DNA of 64,000 bases from Alteribacillus persepolensis (GTDB lineage: Bacteria > Bacillota > Bacilli > Bacillales > Marinococcaceae), in assembly GCF_900099605.1 (NCBI RefSeq), contig NZ_FNDK01000002.1:174131-238130 (forward strand), given 5' to 3'. Positions within the stretch are counted from its first letter, which is position 1, and every line of letters begins with the position of its first letter. This document shows, piece by piece, positions 38,799-52,336 of the stretch. The notes under the pieces were generated by a model. It made no database searches and was not told where the DNA came from. It worked only from the letters and a program-made list of their open reading frames with translations. The translations under genes were made by a program, and so were the position numbers.

Positions 38799-39818
38799 AT
38801 GAGAAATGTCATTGAATTACAGAAAAAGCTTCTTCCGGACTTGCTTGATGTCATGAAAAAACGATACCGGATTTTGCAGTACTTGCGCTTGCGCCAGCCG
38901 GTTGGAAGGAGAACACTGGCACGTAGCTTAGATCTTTCTGAACGTGTCCTCCGCAGTGAAGTTATGTTTTTAAAAGAACAAAATCTTGTTCACATAGGCA
39001 GTGGAGGTATGACGTTAACAGAAGGAGGAGAGAATTTATTAGAAGGGTTGGAAGAGGTGATGAAGGACGTGTCGGGACTTTCTGATATGGAAAGTCAGCT
39101 GGCTTCTGAACTGAATGTCCAACAAGCAATTATTGTATCCGGGAATAGCGATCGTTATTCATGGGTAAAAAAAGAAATGGGAAGAGCATGTGTAAGACAA
39201 ATGAAAGAACAACTTGAACCCCAAGACGTCGTTGCCGTGGCAGGAGGAACAACATTAGCTGCGGTCGCTGAGATGATGTCACCGGATGACAATGTCAGTT
39301 CGGTCTCATTTGTCCCTGCAAGAGGCGGATTAGGAGAAAAAGTGGAGATTCAATCGAATACGATTAGTTCCACCATGGCACAAAAGGCTCATGGCAATTA
39401 CAGATTGCTGCATGTACCTGACCAGCTTAGCGATGAGACAAGAGAATCGCTTGTATTAGAACCGGGTATTAAAGAGCTGCTTCATTTAATCCGCCAGGCG
39501 AAGATGGTCATTCACGGTGTGGGAGAAGCCGAGACAATGGCTGCCAGGCGCAAAACAAAAGCGGAAACGCTTGAATCGCTGAAAGATAAACAAGCGGTTG
39601 CTGAAGCGTTTGGTTATTATTTTGACCGCACAGGCTGTATTGTTCACAAAGAGAATACAATCGGCCTGCAGCTGGATGATTTAAGCAGCAATCAAGTTGT
39701 GATGACAGTAGCAGGCGGTGCATCAAAAGCAGAAGCAATTACAGCATATATGAAGTACCGGCCAAGTGATGTGCTGATTACAGATGAAGGGGCGGCACAG
39801 GCTATGCTGCGAAAATAA
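38799..39818 (+). CDS. cggR: Central glycolytic genes regulator CggR
   Basis: 339-residue SorC/DeoR-type repressor. N-terminal winged HTH (about residues 20-75; GRRTLARSLDLSERVLRSEVMFLKEQ) and a sugar-phosphate-binding domain (about 100-339) with GGTTLAAVAEMM and PARGGLGE. In B. subtilis CggR represses the cggR-gapA-pgk-tpi-pgm-eno operon. ATG 38781 is possible; ATG 38799 starts MRNVIELQKKLLPDLL and matches the family, though neither has a strong ribosome site. The operator is directly upstream. Confidence 0.95.
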   Translation: MRNVIELQKKLLPDLLDVMKKRYRILQYLRLRQPVGRRTLARSLDLSERVLRSEVMFLKEQNLVHIGSGGMTLTEGGENLLEGLEEVMKDVSGLSDMESQLASELNVQQAIIVSGNSDRYSWVKKEMGRACVRQMKEQLEPQDVVAVAGGTTLAAVAEMMSPDDNVSSVSFVPARGGLGEKVEIQSNTISSTMAQKAHGNYRLLHVPDQLSDETRESLVLEPGIKELLHLIRQAKMVIHGVGEAETMAARRKTKAETLESLKDKQAVAEAFGYYFDRTGCIVHKENTIGLQLDDLSSNQVVMTVAGGASKAEAITAYMKYRPSDVLITDEGAAQAMLRK

Positions 39819-39897
39819 AACAAGCCCCGGATGCTGAAGCATTATGACACCTTTATGCAGAACATCGTTTTCTACGGTTTTTCTGCTGGTGAAATAA

Positions 39898-40941
<1,044 letters not shown>

Positions 40942-40966
40942 TGTCCATACTTGACAAGATGATTGC

Positions 40967-41000
40967 GGGGAGAAGAAGCCTATTTCTTACTCCCCTTTTT
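40967..41000 (+). terminator. Terminator between gapA and pgk
   Basis: GGGGAG (40967-40972) pairs with CTCCCC (40990-40995), extended by AAGAA/TTCTT with one bulge; T run to 41000. Confidence 0.8.
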
Positions 41001-41121
41001 CATTCATAAAACGTGTGCATTTTATGGCTGGACCCATGTTACGATACAAAGGCATTGGGCAAACTATAAAAACGATTGGTAAATTACGCCATTCGGTAGT
41101 GAAGATTTTAAAAGGAAAAGG

Positions 41122-41127
41122 TATAAT
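41122..41127 (+). promoter_or_regulatory. Possible pgk promoter (-10)
   Basis: TATAAT 33 nt upstream of the pgk start; no good -35 seen. Confidence 0.4.
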
Positions 41128-41159
41128 GAGTTATTGGAAAAGGAAAGGGAGGTTCAGCA

Positions 41160-42344
41160 ATGAATAAAAAATCTATTCGTGACGTGAATTTAAGCGGAAA
41201 AACTGTGTTTTGCCGGGTTGATTTTAACGTTCCAATGAGTGATGGCCAAGTAACAGACGACACTCGGATTCGTGCAGCCCTTCCTACTATCGAGCATCTC
41301 ATCGACCAAGGAGCAAAAATCATTCTCGGAAGCCACTTAGGTCGACCGAAAGGACAAGCAGTAGATGAACTGCGCTTAGGGCCGGTAGCGGTCCGGCTGG
41401 GAGAGCTGTTACATAAAGATGTGAAAAAAGTAGACGAGGTATTTGGGGAAGAAGCAAAGCATGAAGCAGCTCACCTTGCTGAAGGAGAAGTCGTTCTGTT
41501 AGAAAACTTACGTTTCGAAGCAGGAGAAGAAAAAAATGATGAGCAATTAGCTAAAAACATTGCTTCTTTAGCGGACGTTTATGTCAATGATGCATTTGGT
41601 GCTGCACACCGTGCCCATGCTTCAACCGAAGGGGTAGCACGCCACCTTCCATCAGTGGCAGGGCTGTTAATGGAAAAAGAGCTAGAAGTGCTGGGCAATG
41701 CTTTATCTGATCCAGACCGCCCGTTTACAGCAATTATTGGCGGTGCCAAAGTGAAAGATAAAATTGGTGTTATTGATCATTTAATCGACAAAGTCGACAA
41801 CTTGATTATCGGCGGCGGGCTTGCTTATACATTTGTAAAGGCACAAGGACATGAAATTGGAAAGTCCCTTCTCGAAGAGGATAAGATTGATTTAGCTAAA
41901 AACTTCATGAAAAAAGCGGAGGATAAAGGTGTGAACTTTTACATGCCGCTTGATGTGAAAGTTGCGGATGATTTCTCTAATGACGCGAATACACAAATTG
42001 TCAATATTGAAGATATTCCAGCTGATTGGGAAGCGCTGGATATTGGTCCAAAAACGATGGATGCTTACAAAGATGTTATTCAATCGTCTAAGCTCGTTAT
42101 TTGGAACGGACCGATGGGAGTATTTGAGCTGGAGACATTTGCTCATGGTACGAAAGCGATTGGAGAAGCACTCGCGGATGCAGAGAATACGTATTCTGTC
42201 ATTGGCGGCGGTGATTCTGCTGCTGCAGTGGAGAAATTCGGCTATGCAGAGAAGATGAGCCATATATCTACTGGCGGTGGTGCTTCATTAGAGTTCATGG
42301 AAGGGAAAGTTCTTCCTGGTGTAGCTGCACTAGATGAAAAATAA
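41160..42344 (+). CDS. pgk: Phosphoglycerate kinase
   Basis: 394-residue two-domain glycolytic kinase. Seen: [13 protein letters not shown] (PGK signature), HLGRPKG, nucleotide-binding [11 protein letters not shown], and the C-terminal hinge GGGDSAAAV with [19 protein letters not shown] precedes ATG. Followed at 32 bp by tpiA. Confidence 0.97.
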   Translation: MNKKSIRDVNLSGKTVFCRVDFNVPMSDGQVTDDTRIRAALPTIEHLIDQGAKIILGSHLGRPKGQAVDELRLGPVAVRLGELLHKDVKKVDEVFGEEAKHEAAHLAEGEVVLLENLRFEAGEEKNDEQLAKNIASLADVYVNDAFGAAHRAHASTEGVARHLPSVAGLLMEKELEVLGNALSDPDRPFTAIIGGAKVKDKIGVIDHLIDKVDNLIIGGGLAYTFVKAQGHEIGKSLLEEDKIDLAKNFMKKAEDKGVNFYMPLDVKVADDFSNDANTQIVNIEDIPADWEALDIGPKTMDAYKDVIQSSKLVIWNGPMGVFELETFAHGTKAIGEALADAENTYSVIGGGDSAAAVEKFGYAEKMSHISTGGGASLEFMEGKVLPGVAALDEK

Positions 42345-42376
42345 ACGAGACATATTAAGCAAAGGTGGAATATTTC

Positions 42377-43130
42377 ATGAGAAAACCAATCATCGCTGGC
42401 AACTGGAAAATGAACAAAACACATCAAGAAGCGGTAGCTTTTATGGAAGAAGTAAGAGGAAATGTGCCATCTAAAAACGAAGTGGAAACTGTGGTCTGTG
42501 CGCCGGCACTGTTTTTGAAAGACATGCACGATAAAGCAGAAAGCAGTGATGTAGCAGTCGGTGCGCAAACAATGCATTTTGAAGAAGGTGGTGCATTTAC
42601 GGGTGAGATTAGTCCGGCTGCATTACAGGACATGGGTATTGCGTACTCCATCATTGGCCATTCTGAACGCCGTGAGATGTTTAACGAAACCGATGAATCT
42701 GTAAACAAAAAAGTGCATGCCGCATTTCGACACGAAATTACGCCGATTATGTGCTGTGGAGAAACGTTGGAAGAACGAGAAAGCAGCCAAACGGAGCAGG
42801 TCGTTCGCACGCAAATCGAAAAAGGATTTGCAGGCCTGAGCGCAGAGCAGGCCAAACAAGTCGTAGTAGCTTATGAACCAATTTGGGCAATTGGAACAGG
42901 CAAGTCTTCTTCAGCAGAAGATGCGAATGAAACGTGCCAAACTATTCGCCAAGTAATCGCTGAACTATATGATGAACAAACAGCAGAAGCAGTGCGTATT
43001 CAGTACGGAGGAAGCGTAAAGCCGGAAAATATTAACAGCTATCTTGCACAAGAACATATTGATGGCGCATTAGTCGGTGGAGCTAGCTTGAAAACAGATG
43101 CATTTTTGCAGTTAGCGGAGGCAGGAAAGC

Positions 43131-43138
<8 letters not shown>
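42377..43138 (+). CDS. tpiA: Triosephosphate isomerase
   Basis: 253-residue TIM barrel. Catalytic Asn/Lys in AGNWKMNK, His in IIGHSERR and Glu in [12 protein letters not shown]; phosphate loop GGSVKPEN and ALVGGASL. The ORF reads from 42365, but AAAGGTGG favours ATG 42377. Overlaps gpmI by 8 bp. Confidence 0.97.
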
Positions 43139-45967
<2,829 letters not shown>

Positions 45968-45984
45968 TGAGAGGTAATGACTTG

Positions 45985-46012
45985 CAGCGCACTTTATTCC
46001 GTAAGTGCGCTG
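45985..46012 (+). terminator. Hairpin after eno
   Basis: CAGCGCACTT (45985-45994) pairs perfectly with AAGTGCGCTG (46003-46012); the following sequence is AT-rich without a clean T run. Confidence 0.65.
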
Positions 46013-46095
46013 TATGTATATAAAATACCGAATTGCGATTTTTATAATGGTGTGATAGATTTATCATGTGGGATACGGACGTGGAGGTGTAATTT

Positions 46096-46326
46096 TTGGA
46101 AACCCTGTTGTATGTGTTGTTGATTATTACGTCGATTGCGTTAATAACTGTCGTTTTGCTGCAATCCGGCCGCAGCGCTGGGCTATCCGGGGCAATATCC
46201 GGCGGTGCAGAACAACTAATGGGAAAACAGAAAGCGCGAGGGGTTGAAGCTTTTTTAACTCGGGCAACTGTCGTACTAGCCGTTATCTTTTTTGTACTGA
46301 CATTGCTGTTAGCGTATTTTCTATAA
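46096..46326 (+). CDS. secG: SecG subunit of the Sec translocase
   Basis: 76-residue membrane protein with two TM helices (about 4-24 and 54-75) and the conserved loop [21 protein letters not shown]. Partner of SecYE in protein export. The start is TTG 46096, with GTGGAGGTG (46081-46089) at 6-7 nt; there is no ATG alternative. Confidence 0.95.
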   Translation: METLLYVLLIITSIALITVVLLQSGRSAGLSGAISGGAEQLMGKQKARGVEAFLTRATVVLAVIFFVLTLLLAYFL

Positions 46327-46345
46327 AATGAAACATGGTACGGTG

Positions 46346-46377
46346 AAAAAAGCAGCGGATGTTCCCGCTGCTTTTTT
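46346..46377 (+). terminator. Terminator of secG
   Basis: Thirteen-bp perfect stem: AAAAAAGCAGCGG (46346-46358) with CCGCTGCTTTTTT (46365-46377), 6-nt loop. Confidence 0.92.
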
Positions 46378-46723
46378 GTATGGGGTGAAAAACTTCTCGC
46401 TAGTAGGAGCCGGGACAGTACTGGACGAACCATCCGCTGCTCGTGCTATTCACGCAGGAGCCGGTTTTATTTTTGCACCCAATTTGAACATTGATGTTGT
46501 AAGAGCTGCTAAACGTTAGGGTGTAGCGTCTATTCCTGGTGTTATGACACCAACAGAAATAGTGAAAGCATATGAGAATGGAGCAGATATCGTAAAAATA
46601 TTTCCAGCAGCGGCTGTTGGTGCAGGCGGATCGTTAATGGATAAGAAGGCTATCGAAGAAGGTAACTTTGACATACTTACTCAAAAAGCAAAGGAACTGT
46701 TTTCTGGTCTTAGAACAGAATAA
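46378..46723 (+). pseudogene. Relic of KDPG/KHG aldolase (Eda-like)
   Basis: One reading frame shows 2-keto-3-deoxy-6-phosphogluconate aldolase sequence: VGAGTVLDEPSAARAI, AGAGFIFAPNLN, then an in-frame TAG (46517-46519), then SIPGVMTPTEIVKAYENGAD and VKIFPA with the Schiff-base Lys. After FPA the frame jumps to AVGAGGSLMDKKAIEEG, so about 45 residues normally present (including the PTGGV segment) are missing. The N-terminal third is also absent, as it is replaced by the secG terminator. Three independent lesions make a functional enzyme impossible. A terminator hairpin survives downstream. No other Entner-Doudoroff gene is in the window. Confidence 0.85.
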
Positions 46724-46733
46724 AAATAAAGGG

Positions 46734-46768
46734 AAAGCATGCGCATCTGCAACGATGCTGCATGCTTT
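46734..46768 (+). terminator. Terminator of the KDPG aldolase relic
   Basis: AAAGCATGC (46734-46742) pairs with GCATGCTTT (46760-46768); inner GCATC/GATGC continues the stem. Confidence 0.7.
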
Positions 46769-46845
46769 CGTTTTGAAAATTGAACATTTTACAGGTGGTA
46801 TGTTTGAAAGGGAAAAAGGAATAGGGAAAATATCTCTCAGCATTT

Positions 46846-46871
46846 GTTTAGTGTACAAGTTAACGGGGTAA
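46846..46871 (+). promoter_or_regulatory. Possible sigma-B-type promoter upstream of the esterase genes
   Basis: GTTTAG (46846-46851), 14-nt spacer, GGGTAA (46866-46871). It lies 220 nt from the first esterase gene, so the target is uncertain. The rest of 46769-47090 holds a TTCCGGCCGGAA palindrome (46979-46990) and no gene. Confidence 0.35.
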
Positions 46872-47090
46872 GTGTTGGTGTTGAAAAGGAAAGTGTCTGC
46901 AATTCCTATTTTGTTTTGATATCATTAGTTTTGAACTGTTATCCCGCTGTTTGTTAAAAAGCTTCAACAGAAAGCGTCTTCCGGCCGGAATAAGAACAGC
47001 TGCTGAGCATCAGGCGGAAACATAGGTATGTTCTTGATATGAACGATAAAATACTGACACGAAAAATAGCAGACAGGAGAGCAGAGAAGA

Positions 47091-47816
47091 ATGACGACAG
47101 GCTGTTTATGTTTACACGGGTTTACTGGCTCGCCATGGGAACTCGAGCCGTTAGCAGAGCGGCTGAGAAAAAAGTATCGTTGGCTCGTTTATACGCCAGT
47201 GCTGCCAGGACATAACGAGAATGAAAACTTAAAGGAAGTGTCTTATAAGACATGGATTTATAAAGCAGATTTAGCGGCTAGAGAATTATTTTTACACTGT
47301 GATCAAGTATATGTGATTGGGTTTTCCATGGGCGGTATGCTGGCCAGCTATATTGCTGCACGTTATCCTGTCGCCAAAGTCGTATTGCTGGGGGCAGCTG
47401 CGCAGTACATTGGAGCAGGCCAGCTCATGAAAGATATGGCTGAAATGCTGGAGTCTGGTATCAAAGGACAAATGAAAAAGCATCCGTGGTATCCCATTTT
47501 TTATGAAAAAGTACATACGCCGCTCCATGCCGTACGCGAATTTCAGAAAGCCGTGAAAGCCGTGACGCCTTTTTTAAAAGACGTTACCGTCCCGGTATTT
47601 ATTGGACAAGGTGTACAGGACGGACTGGTACCAAGACGAAGTGCGCAATTTTTATATGAAAAGATGACGATGCCTGTGAAAAAGCTGTATTTCTATGAGC
47701 AGTCCAAACATTTCCTCTGTCATGGGGCAAATAGCGAGCAAGTGATGGAAGATGTTGAAAACTTTCTTATTGATGATATTCCTGATGGGGAAATAGTATG
47801 GAAAAGTGCTTATTGA
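47091..47816 (+). CDS. Est30-type carboxylesterase, paralogue 1
   Basis: 241-residue alpha/beta hydrolase. Oxyanion segment LCLHGFTGSPWELEPLA, nucleophile elbow GFSMGGM (Ser about residue 82), acid in GVQDGLVP and His in EQSKHFLCH. No signal peptide, so cytosolic. Likely hydrolyses short-chain esters; natural substrate unknown. AGGAGAG before ATG. It is followed 45 bp later by a second, clearly related esterase; in B. subtilis only one such gene lies at this place, so this copy looks like an addition or duplication. Confidence 0.88.
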   Translation: MTTGCLCLHGFTGSPWELEPLAERLRKKYRWLVYTPVLPGHNENENLKEVSYKTWIYKADLAARELFLHCDQVYVIGFSMGGMLASYIAARYPVAKVVLLGAAAQYIGAGQLMKDMAEMLESGIKGQMKKHPWYPIFYEKVHTPLHAVREFQKAVKAVTPFLKDVTVPVFIGQGVQDGLVPRRSAQFLYEKMTMPVKKLYFYEQSKHFLCHGANSEQVMEDVENFLIDDIPDGEIVWKSAY

Positions 47817-47861
47817 AAAATAATAACAACGAATAAAGAGAGAGAGAAAGGGGAACGTAAG

Positions 47862-48617
47862 ATGAAAATTGTACCACCAAAACCGTTCAAATTTGAAGGA
47901 GGAAAGCGCGCAGTCTTGTTGCTGCACGCATTTACCGGGTCATCTGCAGATGTAAGAATGCTGGGCCGCTATTTGCAAAAACGAGGCTACACATGTCATG
48001 CCCCGATTTATACAGGGCATGGCGTGCCGCCGGAAGAGTTGTTCCAGAGTAATTCGTTTGACTGGTGGCAGGATGTGGAGAGAGCATGGCAGGAATTAAG
48101 AAACGACGGCTATGAAGAAATTGCTGTGGCTGGATTGTCGCTCGGTGGTTTAATGACATTAAAAGTCGCTTACACTTATCCAGTAAAGGGTATTATACCA
48201 ATGTGTGCCCCAATGATTGTTTCTGAAAACAAAGACCGGTTGTACAAAGGGGTCCTGCGGTATGCTAAAGAATACAAGCAATTAGAGAACAAAGATGAAA
48301 AGCAGGTCGAAAAAGAAATGGAGGAATTTAAGGATCTGCCAACCGATACACTGTCATCGGTAAATGAGTTAATCGAAGAAGTGCGTGACTCGTTAGATAT
48401 GATTTATGCACCGGCATTTATCGTACAGGCAGAAAAAGACGATATGGTGCCTCCTGAAAGTGCACAAGTCATTCATGATGAAATAGCTTCTGATGAAAAA
48501 CACTTAAAATGGTACGAAGAATCGGGTCATGTCATTACGATGGACAAGGAAAGAGATCAATTACATGAAGATGTTTATCAGTTTTTAGAACAGCTGGATT
48601 GGGAAACAGATAAATAA
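47862..48617 (+). CDS. est: Carboxylesterase Est (YvaK-like)
   Basis: 251-residue alpha/beta hydrolase very similar to B. subtilis YvaK and Geobacillus Est30: [20 protein letters not shown], nucleophile in AGLSLGGLM (about residue 94), acid in [10 protein letters not shown] and His in [10 protein letters not shown]. It has HAFTG where the family usually has HGFTG. Directly upstream of rnr, as in B. subtilis. Confidence 0.93.
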   Translation: MKIVPPKPFKFEGGKRAVLLLHAFTGSSADVRMLGRYLQKRGYTCHAPIYTGHGVPPEELFQSNSFDWWQDVERAWQELRNDGYEEIAVAGLSLGGLMTLKVAYTYPVKGIIPMCAPMIVSENKDRLYKGVLRYAKEYKQLENKDEKQVEKEMEEFKDLPTDTLSSVNELIEEVRDSLDMIYAPAFIVQAEKDDMVPPESAQVIHDEIASDEKHLKWYEESGHVITMDKERDQLHEDVYQFLEQLDWETDK

Positions 48618-48651
48618 AACCTGCATCAAGCAGCGGAAGGAGATGAAATAG

Positions 48652-50967
48652 GTGGATGAGGAAAAAAAGCAGCAATTAATACAGTTTTTTAAAGAAGAAG
48701 CCGCAAAACCAATGGCTGTCAGCGAAATCCAAGAAGAATTAGAGATGAATGGGGCGGAAGAAACAAAAGCATTAATGAAAGCCTTAAATGATCTCGAAGA
48801 ATCCGGTGATATTGTTCGTACGCGCAGCAACCGCTACGGCATCCCGGAAAAAATGAACTTGCTGAAAGGCAGAGTGCAAAGTCACCAAAGAGGATTTGCA
48901 TTTATACTGCCGGAGAATAAAGAGGAAGACGATGTGTTTGTACCGGCCGGTGACTTGAACGGAGCAATGAATCGTGACACTGTGCTTGTACGGGTGCAGC
49001 AAAAATCATCTGGTGCAAAACCTGAAGGCACGGTAGTGCGGATTTTAGAGCGGGGGACGACAAAGACTGTCGGGACCTATATTGATAACCGCTCCTACGG
49101 ATTTGTCGAAGTAGATGACAAACACATTACAAATGATATCTTTATTCCGCAGGACGCTGAGAATGGCGCGGTAGACGGCCATAAAGTGGTTGTTGAAATT
49201 ACAAAATATCCAGAAGGCCGTTTTAGTGCAGAAGGAAAAGTTGTTAATATCCTCGGGCACAAAAACGATCCAGGAGTAGATATTCTTTCGATTATTCATA
49301 AACATGGGCTGCCGGGAGACTTTCCAGAAGAAACCATTAATCAAGCACATCAAGTGCCCGACGAAATAAAACAAGAAGAAATTGAAAACCGCCGTGACCT
49401 TCGTGAGGAGACGATTGTAACAATTGATGGTGCTGATGCGAAAGACTTGGACGATGCCGTGCAGGTGAAAAAGCTGGAAAACGGTAATTACTTGCTTGGT
49501 GTACACATTGCTGATGTGAGTTATTATGTGACAGAAGGCTCGCCCATCGATGAGGAAGCATATGAAAGAGGAACGAGTGTTTACTTAGTAGACCGCGTCA
49601 TTCCGATGATTCCGCATCGTTTGTCTAATGGCATCTGCAGTTTAAACCCGCAAGTAGACCGCTTAACACTGTCTTGTGAAATGGAAATTAATGAAAAAGG
49701 CGAAGTGGTCGATCACGATATTTTTGAAAGTGTTATCCGCACGAACGAGCGTATGACCTACGATGATGTTCGCTTAATTTTAGAAGAAAAAGATGAAGAA
49801 ACACGCGAAAAATATAAAGAGCTGGTTCCATTTTTTGAACAAATGGAAGAGTTGGCAGCAATTTTGCGTAAAAAACGTTTCAGCCGTGGTGCGATAGATT
49901 TTGACTTCAAGGAAGCGAGTGTCAAAGTGGATGAAGACGGTAATCCAACAGACGTTGTGTTAATCGACCGCTCTGTGGCAGAACGATTAATTGAGGAGTT
50001 TATGCTTGCTGCCAATGAAACGGTCGCGGAACATTTCCATTGGATGAAAGTGCCATTTGTGTACCGGATACACGAAGATCCTGATTCGGAAAAGTTAGAG
50101 CGCTTTTTGGAATTTGTGACTAATTTTGGCTATGTTGTAAAAGGAAGTGCCAATACCGTTCATCCAAGTGCATTGCAAAAAGTATTGGATGAGGTAAAAG
50201 GAGAACCCGAAGAAGCGGTGATTAATACCGTTTTGCTTCGCTCGATGCAGCAGGCAAAATACGATCCTGAAAACGTTGGCCACTTCGGTCTTGCATCAGA
50301 TTTTTATACTCATTTCACTTCCCCGATTCGGCGGTATCCGGACTTAATTGTCCACCGCTTAATTCGTGAGTATTTAGTCCATAAAAACATGGATGGAAAA
50401 ACACAATCTGCTTGGAAAGACAAACTGCCGGATATCACACAACATGCATCTGAAATGGAGCGCCGCGCAGTGGATGCAGAGCGTGAAGTTGATGACTTGA
50501 AGAAGGCACAATTTATGGAAGACAAAGTAGGCGAGGAATTTACTGGCTTTATTAGCGGAGCGGCCAATTTCGGTTTGTTTGTCGAACTAGAAAATACGAT
50601 TGAAGGTATGGTGCATATTAGTTATCTTACAGATGACTATTATCACTTCGATGACAAGCAATATGCCTTAATTGGGGAGAGAACCGGGAATGTCTTTCGA
50701 ATTGGCGATGAAGTAGAAGTGCGTGTTATAAATGTTAATGTAGAGGAGCACGATATTGATTTTGAAATTGTCGGCATGAAAGGGTCGAAAAAGCGTACAC
50801 GAAAAGACCGGCCGAAAGTCATTCAAGGCGGAAAAAGAAACAATGGCCAAAATGACGACAAAAATAAAACAACGGCCAAAAAAGGAAGACAAAAGCACAA
50901 AAATAAAAACCAGCGAAATAAACCTTTTTATGAAAACGTGCCAAAAAAGAAAGGGAAAAAACGATAG
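48652..50967 (+). CDS. rnr: Ribonuclease R
   Basis: 771-residue 3'-5' exoribonuclease. N-terminal winged helix (residues 5-65), cold-shock domains (about 75-225), RNB catalytic domain with [14 protein letters not shown] (catalytic Asp cluster near residue 265), [19 protein letters not shown]1 domain (about 625-705), and a Lys/Arg-rich tail. It degrades structured RNA and works with tmRNA-SmpB in non-stop mRNA decay; smpB and ssrA follow. GTG start with GGAAGGAGATG upstream. Confidence 0.97.
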   Translation: MDEEKKQQLIQFFKEEAAKPMAVSEIQEELEMNGAEETKALMKALNDLEESGDIVRTRSNRYGIPEKMNLLKGRVQSHQRGFAFILPENKEEDDVFVPAGDLNGAMNRDTVLVRVQQKSSGAKPEGTVVRILERGTTKTVGTYIDNRSYGFVEVDDKHITNDIFIPQDAENGAVDGHKVVVEITKYPEGRFSAEGKVVNILGHKNDPGVDILSIIHKHGLPGDFPEETINQAHQVPDEIKQEEIENRRDLREETIVTIDGADAKDLDDAVQVKKLENGNYLLGVHIADVSYYVTEGSPIDEEAYERGTSVYLVDRVIPMIPHRLSNGICSLNPQVDRLTLSCEMEINEKGEVVDHDIFESVIRTNERMTYDDVRLILEEKDEETREKYKELVPFFEQMEELAAILRKKRFSRGAIDFDFKEASVKVDEDGNPTDVVLIDRSVAERLIEEFMLAANETVAEHFHWMKVPFVYRIHEDPDSEKLERFLEFVTNFGYVVKGSANTVHPSALQKVLDEVKGEPEEAVINTVLLRSMQQAKYDPENVGHFGLASDFYTHFTSPIRRYPDLIVHRLIREYLVHKNMDGKTQSAWKDKLPDITQHASEMERRAVDAEREVDDLKKAQFMEDKVGEEFTGFISGAANFGLFVELENTIEGMVHISYLTDDYYHFDDKQYALIGERTGNVFRIGDEVEVRVINVNVEEHDIDFEIVGMKGSKKRTRKDRPKVIQGGKRNNGQNDDKNKTTAKKGRQKHKNKNQRNKPFYENVPKKKGKKR

Positions 50968-50978
50968 AAAAGGAGGCA

Positions 50979-51008
50979 GGCTGCTGTTTCTAAGAAGTTA
51001 CAGCAGCC
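50979..51008 (+). terminator. Weak terminator after rnr
   Basis: GGCTGCTGT (50979-50987) pairs with ACAGCAGCC (51000-51008); no clean T run. Confidence 0.45.
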
Positions 51009-51017
51009 GCTGTCTTG

Positions 51018-51046
51018 TTGACGCTGTTTGAGAATGTTGCTACTAT
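51018..51046 (+). promoter_or_regulatory. Sigma-A promoter of smpB
   Basis: TTGACG (51018-51023), 17-nt spacer, TACTAT (51041-51046). Confidence 0.65.
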
Positions 51047-51111
51047 ATAAGGATGACAATGACTTTTGAACGAGTATTTGATTTGTGACAGGGAAGAAAG
51101 GTGTTCGGGAG

Positions 51112-51585
51112 ATGGCAGCAAAAACGGAAGGAAGAGTTCTTGCACAAAACAGAAAAGCCCGCCATGATTATTTTATTGAAGAAACGTTTGAAGCCGGAAT
51201 TGTCTTGAAAGGTACGGAAATTAAGTCGATTCGGGCAGGGCGGGTGAATATAAAAGACAGTTTTGCAAAAATCGATAACAGTGAAATGTTTTTGCATAAC
51301 GCACATATCAGCCCTTATGAACAAGGCAATCAATTCAATCATGATCCGCTGCGGACGCGGAAACTGCTCCTGCACCGGCGTGAAATTAATAAATTAATCG
51401 GAAAAAGCCAGCAAGCCGGCTATTCGATTGTACCATTGAAAGTGTATATCAAGCACGGTGTAGCGAAAGTGTTAATTGGATTAGCAAAAGGGAAAAAGAA
51501 ATATGATAAACGCGAAGCCATCAAACAAAAGGACGCAAAACGTGATATGGAGCGCGCCATTAGGCGCCAAATGAAAGGTGAATAA
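51112..51585 (+). CDS. smpB: SsrA-binding protein SmpB
   Basis: 157-residue tmRNA partner that mimics a codon-anticodon pair in the ribosomal A site. Family motifs [44 protein letters not shown] and [12 protein letters not shown] are present, plus the basic C-terminal tail. The frame opens at 51085, but ATG 51112 gives the family length and has AAAGGTG 9 nt upstream. Its RNA partner starts 80 nt downstream. Confidence 0.96.
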   Translation: MAAKTEGRVLAQNRKARHDYFIEETFEAGIVLKGTEIKSIRAGRVNIKDSFAKIDNSEMFLHNAHISPYEQGNQFNHDPLRTRKLLLHRREINKLIGKSQQAGYSIVPLKVYIKHGVAKVLIGLAKGKKKYDKREAIKQKDAKRDMERAIRRQMKGE

Positions 51586-51592
51586 AAGTATT

Positions 51593-51619
51593 TGCATTCG
51601 GGAGAGAATATGTTATAAT
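51593..51619 (+). promoter_or_regulatory. Promoter of ssrA
   Basis: TTGCAT (51593-51598), 15-nt spacer, extended -10 TGTTATAAT (51611-51619). The transcript needs 5' processing to reach 51666. Confidence 0.6.
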
Positions 51620-51665
51620 AAAATGTCCAAAGGGAAAACAGAATAGTTCTCTTCCTCTTTTACAT

Positions 51666-52028
51666 GGGGACGACACGGCTTCGACAGGGATAGGTCGAGC
51701 TTAAGTAGCGAGTCGAGCTGGGCAGTCTCGATAAAGGCCCACGCCAATAATAACTGGCAAATCTAACGAAAACCTCGCAGTAGCTGCGTAACAGTTGACT
51801 GCGGATCCCGCTCTCCATCGCCCATGTGGAGTGACCGGGGTCTCACTATGAAGTGGGCTACGCTGTCCGGCCGCCGTCTGAGGCCGGCAGAAGAGATTAA
51901 TCAGACTAGCCTTGCAGCGGCCCGTCACTAGGCCAATGCAACGGCGAACCATAATATAGTGACTACGCTCGTAGAAGCTTAAGTGGCGATATTCCTGGAC
52001 GTGGGTTCGATTCCCACCGTCTCCACCA
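51666..52028 (+). ncRNA. ssrA: tmRNA (transfer-messenger RNA)
   Basis: 363-nt tmRNA: 5' end GGGGACGACACGGCTTCGAC and 3' end with T-loop GGTTCGATTCC and encoded CCA, which pair to form the tRNA-like domain. The tag reading frame runs 51756-51791 (GGC to TAA) and encodes GKSNENLAVAA, so the full degradation tag with the charged Ala is AGKSNENLAVAA. The C-terminal LAVAA is a ClpXP-type degron. Pseudoknot segments follow the tag. Confidence 0.98.
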
Positions 52029-52094
52029 TACATAATAGTAAAACGAACGCTTGTTACTGTAACATAAAAAGCCTGAGCCAAACCCAATAAATGG

Positions 52095-52140
52095 AAAAAA
52101 GCGTGGTACTTACCGATGAGGTGATGTACCACGCTTTTTT
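52095..52140 (+). terminator. Terminator of ssrA
   Basis: Fifteen-bp stem: 52095-52109 (AAAAAAGCGTGGTAC) with 52126-52140, ending in T6. Confidence 0.9.
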
Positions 52141-52336
52141 GATTCGGCAACATCCAGTATAAGGAAATGAAAAAACTCACACGATACGCTGTTTATCTTT
52201 CGTCCATCATGGATAATAAACGTTGAAATACAGGATGATTATAGGAAATTGTAAATATCTTAACTAGAACGAAGAGCAAACTGCATGAAACTATACTTCG
52301 CATTATCTCCTTCTGGTCATTTGTTCCTCTATTTTT
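52141..52336. other. Intergenic region between ssrA and the minus-strand membrane gene
   Basis: About 195 bases with no ORF carrying a ribosome site. The whole gene-free stretch from 52029 contains only the ssrA terminator. Confidence 0.4.

Noticed and set aside
46328..46519. 63-codon ORF after secG as an independent gene
   Set aside because: Its first codons are the secG terminator and the rest is the aldolase relic, which continues in frame after the stop.
51701..52180. 159-codon minus-strand ORF across tmRNA
   Set aside because: It lies fully on the complement of ssrA and its terminator; a known kind of false ORF.
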